From an uncultured Bacteroidales bacterium (GTDB lineage: Bacteria > Bacteroidota > Bacteroidia > Bacteroidales > Paludibacteraceae): 16,318 nucleotides of DNA. Both the position numbers and the translations under genes were made by a program. Positions within the stretch are counted from its first letter, which is position 1; each line of letters starts with the position of its first letter. Below the pieces are notes generated by a model. The model saw nothing but the letters and a program-made list of their open reading frames with translations, searched no databases and had not been told where the DNA came from. The stretch spans positions 1 to 16,318 of the forward strand of contig CALDQH010000040.1 in the NCBI GenBank assembly GCA_937911935.1. The letters run 5' to 3'. Shown in pieces: positions 1-6,518 of the stretch.

Positions 1-47
1 CTATTAATGCAATTATTATTGTAATACTTATTTTTATTGTTACTGTG

Positions 48-77
48 TTTGTTGCTCCTATATTATTACTACCTTTG
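48..77 (+). promoter_or_regulatory. Predicted Bacteroidota-type promoter for tilS
   Basis: TTTG at 48-51 is followed 18 bases later by TACCTTTG at 70-77, which matches the Bacteroidota primary sigma consensus (TTTG, about 19 bp, TAnnTTTG). Transcription would begin a few bases past position 77, giving a leader of roughly 14 bases before the ATG at 97. This is the best-formed promoter in the window because both elements are present at the normal spacing. Confidence 0.6.
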
Positions 78-96
78 CGCATAGTCGTTATACAAA

Positions 97-1056
97 ATGC
101 AAGCACAAATTGCCACATACATTCACCAACATCAACTATTGCTACCCAACCAACTGGTTTTAGTGGCATGTAGCGGTGGAGCCGATTCGGTTGCACTACT
201 GCGCATTTTGTTGGACTTAAACTATCCGTGTCACGTACTACATTGTAATTTCCACCTAAGAGGCGATGAGTCTCTACGCGACGAACAATTTGTAAGACAA
301 CTCTGCGAGCAATGGGCATGCCCCCTAAGCGTAAAACATTTTGATACCGAAGCATACGCAACAGACAACAAGCTCTCTATCGAAACAGCTGCCCGTGAGT
401 TGCGCTATGCGTGGTTTGAACAAATGCGCCAAGAGAGCCAAGCACAAGCCATTGCCGTAGCACATCACGAGGACGACAACATCGAAACATGCTTGCTACA
501 CCTAATTAGAGGCACTGGTATCCAAGGGCTTACGGGCATGAAACCTAAGAATGGTTTTGTGGTTCGTCCGATGCTACCTTGCAAACGCAAGGACATCGAA
601 GCCTACCTATCAGGGCAAGGAATTGAGTACGTAACCGATTCCAGCAACCTACAAACCAACTATACCCGCAATAAAATCAGACACTGCTTGATTCCGTTAC
701 TACAAGAAATCAATCCCTCTTTTTTGCAAATCATGCCTGGTAACATGCAAAATTTTAGAGCAACCGAGCACATCTACGCCCGCTATGTTGCCCAACAAAA
801 AAAGATTTGGTACCAGCAAAAAGAAGGACAAATCTTAATCAACTTAGACGGTTTAAAACAGCAAATCGAGGCAGAGACCTTGCTCTTTGAATGGATAAAA
901 GAGTTTAAAATACACCCTGCCGAAATCGGCAAGATTTTACATGCACAAACGGGCAAACGCTTTGAGAACAAATGTTGCAAAATGCTCGTCAAACGTTCGC
1001 CCGCTAAGGGATATAAAATATTGATTATCGAAGACTTACGGACAAACAAACCGTAA
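97..1056 (+). CDS. tilS: tRNA(Ile)-lysidine synthase, short form
   Basis: TilS is a cytoplasmic ATP-dependent enzyme that attaches lysine to C34 of the CAU anticodon of tRNA-Ile2, so that it reads AUA and accepts isoleucine. The N-terminal PP-loop ATPase domain is clear: SGGADS at residues 26-31, the HCNFHLRG segment near residue 50, and HHEDDNIET near residue 123. The protein is 319 aa, whereas E. coli TilS and the Bacteroides proteins as I recall them are about 430 aa; the C-terminal tRNA-binding domain (TilS_C type) appears to be missing, and the chain ends in a short EDLRTNKP tail. The lysidine-forming core should still be present, since short TilS proteins exist (for example in Aquifex). 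The gene has its own promoter and overlaps the convergent lipid kinase gene by 21 bp. Confidence 0.92.
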   Translation: MQAQIATYIHQHQLLLPNQLVLVACSGGADSVALLRILLDLNYPCHVLHCNFHLRGDESLRDEQFVRQLCEQWACPLSVKHFDTEAYATDNKLSIETAARELRYAWFEQMRQESQAQAIAVAHHEDDNIETCLLHLIRGTGIQGLTGMKPKNGFVVRPMLPCKRKDIEAYLSGQGIEYVTDSSNLQTNYTRNKIRHCLIPLLQEINPSFLQIMPGNMQNFRATEHIYARYVAQQKKIWYQQKEGQILINLDGLKQQIEAETLLFEWIKEFKIHPAEIGKILHAQTGKRFENKCCKMLVKRSPAKGYKILIIEDLRTNKP

Positions 1057-1956
1057 AGCCTGCGGTACTACCTCAACCGTAAATCCGTGCACTACAGGTT
1101 GCAATATACCATCTACTTCCGATACTATTTCTTTTTCGGACTGCACTTTAAGCTGCGTAATGCGCTTGTTGCGTACAGAGGGGTGTTGCAGCAACTTTCC
1201 TGTAAACAACAACTTAAGTGCCTTTAGTATTTTTAAAAAGGTAAGTTCTCCCATAGCCATCACGTCAAAAAGACCATCGGTAGGAACCGCCAACGGTGTT
1301 TGTCGAATTCCTCCCCCTGTAAAAGCGCCATTACCTATCGACACGGTGTAACAATTAAATGACTCTGTCCACGAAGCAGAGGCAAATTGCATCGGTTGCG
1401 AACGATGTTTTAGCACAGCTAAAAACAACGATGCTGTATAGGTCCAAGATTTACCCTTGAAACGATGTTGCAATTTATTGGTCAGTTGAATAACACGGGC
1501 ATCAAAACCAAAGCCAAAAGCATTCATAAAATAACGTTTGGTTTTGTCCTTGTCATCGAAAGTAACTTGACCCACATCGACCAACACACTGTTTGCTTGC
1601 GACACCACCTCGAATGCACGCTCTAATTTACGGATACCCCAATAGCGAGCCCAATCGTTGCCCGTACCCATAGGCAACAAGGCAACAGTTACTTGGGTGG
1701 TATCTACTCCCGATTTCATAATGCCATCTACTACCTCACTTATGGTGCCATCACCACCCATTACCAATAGGTTGCGATAGCCCTGATGTAGTACATCCAT
1801 GGCATACTCCCTGGCATGTCCTACTTTTTGGGTATAGAAAGGCGTGTATTGGATATTAAATTGCTCCAACAAACGCTCTATTTTTTGCCATCTTTTATCG
1901 GACGTTTTATGACCTGCCCAACGATTGGCTATCAACGCCCAATGAATCGTCTTCAT
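1036..1956 (-). CDS. YegS/DagK-family lipid kinase (diacylglycerol kinase catalytic domain)
   Basis: This is a soluble or peripheral lipid kinase of the DAGK_cat family, which phosphorylates diacylglycerol or related lipids and is usually linked to phospholipid recycling. The nucleotide-binding motif GGDGT is at residues 67-71 and GTGND at 97-101, both hallmarks of the family; the 306 aa length is normal. The ATG overlaps the TGA stop of aroC by four bases (ATGA), so the two are probably translationally coupled in a slyD-aroC-kinase transcript. Its 3' end overlaps the convergent tilS by 21 bp with no terminator between them. The exact lipid substrate cannot be told from sequence. Confidence 0.88.
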   Translation of the reverse strand: MKTIHWALIANRWAGHKTSDKRWQKIERLLEQFNIQYTPFYTQKVGHAREYAMDVLHQGYRNLLVMGGDGTISEVVDGIMKSGVDTTQVTVALLPMGTGNDWARYWGIRKLERAFEVVSQANSVLVDVGQVTFDDKDKTKRYFMNAFGFGFDARVIQLTNKLQHRFKGKSWTYTASLFLAVLKHRSQPMQFASASWTESFNCYTVSIGNGAFTGGGIRQTPLAVPTDGLFDVMAMGELTFLKILKALKLLFTGKLLQHPSVRNKRITQLKVQSEKEIVSEVDGILQPVVHGFTVEVVPQALRFVCP

Positions 1957-2954
1957 AGTTTGCTATTTCGTTGTAATAAATAAGCGTCTGCCAATACCAA
2001 CGCTGCCATCGACTCTACAATAGGAAGTGCCCTTGGCAACACGCAAGCATCGTGCCTACCTTTTACTTGCAAACGTATGGGATTACCTTGCGCATCTATG
2101 GTATCCTGGGGTTGCATCAACGTAGCCACTGGTTTGAACGCCACCCTAAAATAAATGGGCATGCCGTTGCTGATGCCACCTTGAATTCCACCCGAATAGT
2201 TGGTACGAGTTACAACACGACCATCTGCATCGGTTTCAAAAATATCGTTTACCTGAGAGCCGCGTTTAGCAACCATATCAAAGCCCATACCATAGTCAAA
2301 ACCTTTTGCCGCATTGATAGAGAGCATGGCGGCAGCCAATTTTGCCTGCAATTTATCAAACACCGGTTCGCCCCAACCTGCTGGAACTCCCGTAATGGTA
2401 CATGAGATAATACCTCCTACGGTATCACCAGCCTGTTTGGCTTGCAATATGGTCGATTCGATGTCCGTGCTTCCACCCACCTCGGTTATCGAAGCCGTTA
2501 TCTGCACAGGCAAACCACTTTGGCGCAAAAGCAATTGTGCAACTGCACCTGCCACCACCCGACACGCGGTTTCGCGCGCAGACGAGCGCCCACCCCCGCG
2601 ATAGTCTCTAAAACCATACTTAGCCGAATACGTGTAATCGGCATGCGATGGGCGAAAAGCATCCTGCACATTTGCGTAATCAGAAGAATGTTGGTTGGTA
2701 TTAGCAATGATAAAACCAATGGGCGTCCCTGTTGTCTTACCTTCGAATATACCCGATAGGAATTGCACTTTATCTGCCTCCTTGCGAGCGGTAGTCAGTT
2801 CCGACTGACCAGGACGACGACGATCCAACTGTTGTTGAATGTAATCTTCGTCTATTTGCACACCAGCAGGGCATCCGTCAATTACACCACCTAAGGCGAC
2901 GCCATGAGATTCTCCAAAACAAGTAAGCCTAAAAAGAGTTCCAAAAGTATTCAT
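1953..2954 (-). CDS. aroC: Chorismate synthase
   Basis: AroC catalyses the last step of the shikimate pathway, the FMN-dependent elimination of phosphate from EPSP to give chorismate for aromatic amino acids, folate and quinones. From the ATG at 2954 the protein is 333 aa and begins MNTFGTLFRLTCFGESHG, the standard chorismate synthase N-terminus. Family signatures visible are GESHG (residues 14-18), DRRRPGQ (44-50), and the Arg-rich DYRGGGRSSARETA block near the middle. An upstream in-frame ATG at 2990 would add 12 residues, but those lie over the cysteine-rich tail of slyD in another frame and are not part of the family, so 2954 is preferred. It lies 11 bases after the tail stop and overlaps the downstream lipid kinase gene by four bases. 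Confidence 0.95.
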   Translation of the reverse strand: MNTFGTLFRLTCFGESHGVALGGVIDGCPAGVQIDEDYIQQQLDRRRPGQSELTTARKEADKVQFLSGIFEGKTTGTPIGFIIANTNQHSSDYANVQDAFRPSHADYTYSAKYGFRDYRGGGRSSARETACRVVAGAVAQLLLRQSGLPVQITASITEVGGSTDIESTILQAKQAGDTVGGIISCTITGVPAGWGEPVFDKLQAKLAAAMLSINAAKGFDYGMGFDMVAKRGSQVNDIFETDADGRVVTRTNYSGGIQGGISNGMPIYFRVAFKPVATLMQPQDTIDAQGNPIRLQVKGRHDACVLPRALPIVESMAALVLADAYLLQRNSKL

Positions 2955-2965
2955 AATAGTCTTTT

Positions 2966-3064
2966 TTATTCGCAGCCGCCGCAAGAGCAATCGCTATCGC
3001 AAGAGCAACCACCTCCGCAGTTGCCACCACAACCACCACAAGAAGGTTGCATGGCTTTTTGAAT
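2966..3064 (-). other. Orphaned cysteine-rich SlyD tail, in frame after a TAA
   Basis: Directly after the slyD stop codon (TAA at 3065-3067) the same reading frame stays open for 32 codons and ends at TAA 2966-2968. It reads IQKAMQPSCGGCGGN followed by CGGGCSCDSDCSCGGCE, with eight cysteines among glycines. SlyD proteins usually carry such a metal-binding tail (Cys/Gly or Cys/His) as part of one polypeptide. The junction REATIE-stop-IQKAM would read REATIE-E-IQKAM if the TAA were GAA. It is therefore most likely the tail of slyD cut off by one base change, or a sequencing error, or a product of readthrough. An internal ATG at 3052 could start a 28-residue metallothionein-like peptide, but no convincing ribosome-binding site is visible. 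Confidence 0.8.
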
Positions 3065-3520
3065 TTATTCGATAGTAGCTTCGCGTTTTACCAACACTTT
3101 ACCCACAAAATGAAGATTTTCGCCTGCCAAAGGGTGATTCAAATCGACCGTAACGGTATCTTTTCCGACGGTTACAACCGATGCATTGATGCGGTTTCCT
3201 TCGCTATCTTGCAAAGGCACGATATTGCCTTCGAACAAAATCTCTTCGTCGATTTTTCCGTTTACTTCGAAAATGTTTTTAGGCAAATCAATCACACTTT
3301 CGTCGTCGTACTCGCCATAAGCTCTTTCGGCAGGAATGGTAAAGTCAAATTCGCCGTTTACCTCGCATGCCATAATGGCTTTTTCAAAATCTTCGAGCAC
3401 CATACCCAATCCTGTATAAAAAGTAAAAGGATTTTCGGGGGTTGTGCTTTCCATAAGTTCATCTTCTTGACCTACTTTTAGGTCGTAAGTAAGCGCTACG
3501 TAATAATTTTTTTGTTCCAT
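3065..3520 (-). CDS. slyD: SlyD-like FKBP-type peptidyl-prolyl cis-trans isomerase, tail cut off by stop codon
   Basis: SlyD is a cytoplasmic proline isomerase and chaperone; its insert-in-flap domain binds unfolded chains and its C-terminal tail binds nickel and other metals. The 151-residue frame shows the N-terminal FKBP half (VALTYDLKVGQEDELMES, then PFTFYTGLGMVLEDFEKAI), the flap insert (FDFTIPAERAYGEYDDESV onward) and the returning FKBP strand VDLNHPLAGENLHFVGKV near residues 125-142. The catalytic and chaperone domains are complete. The frame ends at REATIE, just before a Cys-rich tail that continues in frame after a single TAA. The gene sits 102 bp downstream of lptD on the same strand, with a tandem-repeat array between them, and is followed by aroC. 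Confidence 0.9.
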   Translation of the reverse strand: MEQKNYYVALTYDLKVGQEDELMESTTPENPFTFYTGLGMVLEDFEKAIMACEVNGEFDFTIPAERAYGEYDDESVIDLPKNIFEVNGKIDEEILFEGNIVPLQDSEGNRINASVVTVGKDTVTVDLNHPLAGENLHFVGKVLVKREATIE

Positions 3521-3534
3521 AGATGTTATTTATT

Positions 3535-3574
3535 GTTTAGTTGTTTAGTCGTTTAGTCGTTTAGACGTTTAGTT
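3535..3574. repeat. Tandem octamer array, GTTTAGTC type, 5 units
   Basis: Five octamers without gaps: GTTTAGTT, GTTTAGTC, GTTTAGTC, GTTTAGAC, GTTTAGTT. The array lies between lptD and slyD, immediately before the slyD start. The unit GTTTAGAC occurs again at 14124-14131. No inverted symmetry that would make a hairpin is seen. Confidence 0.9.
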
Positions 3575-3582
3575 GTTGGGAC

Positions 3583-3611
3583 GATGAATAATAGGCGGTG
3601 AATAATAGGCG
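3583..3611. repeat. 14-bp direct repeat, two units
   Basis: TGAATAATAGGCG occurs at 3585-3597 and again at 3599-3611, giving a period of 14 bp. It continues the low-complexity spacer between slyD and lptD right after the octamer array. Confidence 0.8.
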
Positions 3612-3622
3612 ATAAGTAACAA

Positions 3623-6358
3623 CTAATACCAAGTTACTTTATCACTATAATCACTTTGTTTTTGGTATTTCAAATCTCTAAGCAAACTGGATTTTACCCC
3701 AATCATAAAATTATACGTGGAATATTTACCAATGGGAACAAAGCTAGCAGACATTTGCCAACAATGCAAATCTTTTGTTATGGTACAATTCATGTAACTC
3801 CACGTATTTTCGGTAATATCGTAATAAGTGGATAACGTAAATGCCCACGTTTTGGTAAAATTGATACGTCCCGAGATACTTAAATTATGTGATAATTTTC
3901 GGTCGTATTCCATAATTTCGGGATTAAACTTATCGTAAGCATATCGAATGCTATAATTCAAAGTCAAACTCCAAGGCATCGAAAAGGCTTGATAAGCACT
4001 ATCTTCTTTTTTGCGTTTTTCTTTGCGTGCCTCACGCTCGTCGCGCAATCCTGCCTTGTAAAGCGGGTCGTTTGCCATGAGGGTTTTCTCTAATTCCGAT
4101 TGCTCTGGCTCTTCGGCAGGAGGTGGTGTTTGTTTTTTCTTCTTTTTAAACGTGGCATTATTAAAGGTATAACCAAACGAAGTAGAAGCACTCATCAAAC
4201 GCCACAACACCTTGTTTTTTTCTACTTGCGAAACGTTTATTTTTACGGGATTTCCAAAGGCATTCAACCCATAGGTATAAGGGTCGAAAGTCATATTCAG
4301 GTTAAGCGAAAACTGATTGTATATCTTTAGGCGCAAATTCCCGTTGATATTAGACCAATTAAGCGAATCGGCAAACATGTTGTACGAGGTGTTCAAACTT
4401 AAATTATCGATAATACTGATTTTTTTAGCTTGCCCTGTGGAGTCCTTGCTACTCCAATATTTCATTTCCAAGTTATTAGACAAAGACATCGTAATAACTC
4501 CCGATGCTCCTCGAGCTGGCGAACCTCCATAAACCCCCGAAGCAAAATGATCGTAATAGACAGTCTGCATGTCTCCCTCGGCAGTAGGACGCTGATAACT
4601 ATTCCAGTACCCCCAGGCAGAAGCCCCATAATCGGGTGCAAACGAAATACCTACCGAAGGAACTATTTTATGGCGAAATATAGGTGCTTTTTTGCCCGAT
4701 TTGCTTTTAATGGCATAGAAACCAAACAATTGCGTCTGCATACTAAACGCCACACTACCGGTATAAACGTTGTAGAACCCATACGTTGTATCACGAACAA
4801 CAGCCCCATTAACATCGCCTTCCCAATTTTGATTGATTTTTTGGAAATACCATTTCAGGTTGTTGTTCATCGAAAGACTCATGTTCAAGTATTTGAACAA
4901 GGTAAAAGAGGCAGAAATCGGCAAATCGTGTTTAACACCATTTTTCCAATCGCGCAAAAAATTGGTTTGAGCAAACTCGCTCTCTTTCGCAGTAACACTA
5001 TTGGTTAGGTTCATGGAGTAACTCAAAGCAATCTTTTCGTACCATTTTTCGCTACCCACTCGTTTCTTGCGTTTGAACGGATAAACACGGCTCATGTTCA
5101 AGTTTAACGATGGCAATTGCAGGTTGATGGTAGAGTCTGACGTACGTTGCGTCACATACATACTGGCAGAGAGCGTAAATGGGCTATCTCCAAATCGTTG
5201 AGAAAACGTAATGGTAGAACTTTTGGTATTTTGCGACAACTCGTTCGGGTTGTAATAACTATCGATGTTGTTACGCTCATAACTGGAGGTTGAAAAGTTT
5301 ACGCTGGCAGAGAAAGTGGTATTCGGGCTCATTTTAGGGTCCTGCGTATGTGTCCACATCAACCTAAAATCATTGCTTTTGCGGTAATCGGGCGTATTAG
5401 GCGTTCCGCTTACGTTCGATGCAAAATTTAAATTGAACGAACCACCAAAATGATAACGCCATTTATACGACGATGCCAAGGTCAACCCCCACGATCCCTT
5501 GGTATAAATATCGGCAGTCATGGCCAAATCGATGTAATCGTTGATGGCAAAATAATACCCCAATCCTTTGGCATAAAAACCGCGTGAGTATTCATCGCCC
5601 AACGTGGGGAACAAAATACCCGACGAATAGGTCGTATTGATGGGAAAATAACCAAAAGGAACCGCCAACGGCAAAGGAATATCCTCTACCACCATATAAG
5701 CAGGACCGCTAACAATGTACCTGCCTTGCTTCATTTTGGCTTTGGTCAACGCCAAATAAAAGTGCGGATGGTCGTGGTGATCGCAAGTGGTGTATTTACC
5801 ATTTTCCAAACAATACACATCATCGCTCACTTTCTTGGTTTTTTGGCTGGTCAAATAACCCTCGCCTTGTTGGGTAACCGTGCCATAAATAAAACCTTTT
5901 CGGCTTTTCATGTTGTATCGAATGGCTTTGGATTCGATGCTTTCGCTACCCTCTTTAAAAACAGGCGTTCCACGCATCTCACCCGTCGAATCGGGCAGAC
6001 CAGAGGCATATACCGTACTGCTATCCAAGTTGATTCGAATAAAATCTGCTTTCAACTCCAAATCGCCATAATTTAATTGAGCCCTTCCGTACAACAAGGC
6101 AATATCCATGCCCTCCATCACAATGGAGTCTTGTGCGGTATAAACAATGTCCGATGTAATTTCGGAGGATGTTTTTTGAGGACGATTCTTGCGTTTGGGC
6201 TTAACTGTCTGGGTAGAATCGGCTTGCTTGGCAACAGGTAACTTACTCAGAGCACCGTCTGGCAACGATATAGAATCCGACAAAGCCTGTTGCGCCTGCA
6301 TGGTTATGCAGAAAAAGCAGCAACTAATGAGGCACAATATGGCTATTATTCGTTTCAA
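3623..6358 (-). CDS. lptD: LptD-like outer-membrane LPS assembly beta-barrel protein
   Basis: Product of about 911 aa resembling the Bacteroidota LptD/OstA family, which inserts lipopolysaccharide into the outer leaflet of the outer membrane. Visible parts: a signal peptide (KRIIAILCLISCCFFCITMQAQ), a basic linker, an OstA/LptA-like domain at roughly residues 70-220 (GRAQLNYGDLELKADFIRIN, SKAIRYNMKSRKGFIYGTV), then a long stretch of alternating aromatic and polar residues typical of a beta-barrel, ending in an aromatic residue (VTWY), as outer-membrane proteins do. A lysine- and glutamate-rich insert lies near residues 738-790. No ATG precedes the signal peptide: the frame opens with TTG at 6373 or TTG at 6358, and the first ATG lies at the end of the hydrophobic core. 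I chose 6358 because it gives the usual MKR start. Confidence 0.87.
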   Translation of the reverse strand: MKRIIAILCLISCCFFCITMQAQQALSDSISLPDGALSKLPVAKQADSTQTVKPKRKNRPQKTSSEITSDIVYTAQDSIVMEGMDIALLYGRAQLNYGDLELKADFIRINLDSSTVYASGLPDSTGEMRGTPVFKEGSESIESKAIRYNMKSRKGFIYGTVTQQGEGYLTSQKTKKVSDDVYCLENGKYTTCDHHDHPHFYLALTKAKMKQGRYIVSGPAYMVVEDIPLPLAVPFGYFPINTTYSSGILFPTLGDEYSRGFYAKGLGYYFAINDYIDLAMTADIYTKGSWGLTLASSYKWRYHFGGSFNLNFASNVSGTPNTPDYRKSNDFRLMWTHTQDPKMSPNTTFSASVNFSTSSYERNNIDSYYNPNELSQNTKSSTITFSQRFGDSPFTLSASMYVTQRTSDSTINLQLPSLNLNMSRVYPFKRKKRVGSEKWYEKIALSYSMNLTNSVTAKESEFAQTNFLRDWKNGVKHDLPISASFTLFKYLNMSLSMNNNLKWYFQKINQNWEGDVNGAVVRDTTYGFYNVYTGSVAFSMQTQLFGFYAIKSKSGKKAPIFRHKIVPSVGISFAPDYGASAWGYWNSYQRPTAEGDMQTVYYDHFASGVYGGSPARGASGVITMSLSNNLEMKYWSSKDSTGQAKKISIIDNLSLNTSYNMFADSLNWSNINGNLRLKIYNQFSLNLNMTFDPYTYGLNAFGNPVKINVSQVEKNKVLWRLMSASTSFGYTFNNATFKKKKKQTPPPAEEPEQSELEKTLMANDPLYKAGLRDEREARKEKRKKEDSAYQAFSMPWSLTLNYSIRYAYDKFNPEIMEYDRKLSHNLSISGRINFTKTWAFTLSTYYDITENTWSYMNCTITKDLHCWQMSASFVPIGKYSTYNFMIGVKSSLLRDLKYQKQSDYSDKVTWY

Positions 6359-6380
6359 AGTAGAGTTATGCAATAAACTG

Positions 6381-6388
6381 CAAAGTTA
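6381..6388 (-). promoter_or_regulatory. Predicted -7 element for lptD
   Basis: TAACTTTG on the minus strand fits TAnnTTTG. Transcription would start near 6375, some 15-20 bases before the TTG at 6358. No clear TTTG is present at the -33 position. Confidence 0.4.
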
Positions 6389-6483
6389 AATAATTTACAC
6401 TTATTCTAAAAAGGAATATCGAATTTTAAGTTTTTTTGTCGCATTAATAAGGTATAACCCTGTGTAGTTGCAAAAAAAATGCC

Positions 6484-6491
6484 TATTTTTG
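6484..6491 (+). promoter_or_regulatory. Predicted -7 element for the amidase gene
   Basis: TATTTTTG fits TAnnTTTG. A start of transcription near 6497 would place the upstream in-frame ATG at 6468 outside the mRNA and supports translation from the ATG at 6519. A TTG at 6468-6470 is too close (13 bp) to be a normal -33 element. Confidence 0.4.
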
Positions 6492-6518
6492 CATCGTCTA
6501 ATGCATGCATTCAGTAAT

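Noticed and set aside
3..173. An open hydrophobic frame on the plus strand at the left edge, overlapping the start of tilS
   Set aside because: It is short, made of T-rich codons that give hydrophobic residues by chance, and it overlaps a good promoter and 75 bp of tilS. It could be the tail of an upstream membrane protein gene but cannot be supported from this window.
2052..2759. Plus-strand open frames opposite aroC, and similar frames opposite lptD, dnaA and recA
   Set aside because: They are antisense shadows of clearly recognised genes with no family features of their own.
2955..2990. A longer aroC start at 2990
   Set aside because: The added residues MLLRRLRIKKTI come from the slyD tail DNA in another frame; the family N-terminus begins at the ATG at 2954.
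3535..3574. CRISPR array
   Set aside because: The repeats are 8 bp and directly adjacent, with no spacers, and no cas genes are present.
6468..6518. A longer amidase start at 6468
   Set aside because: It would put 17 residues ahead of a complete signal peptide and lies upstream of the predicted transcription start.
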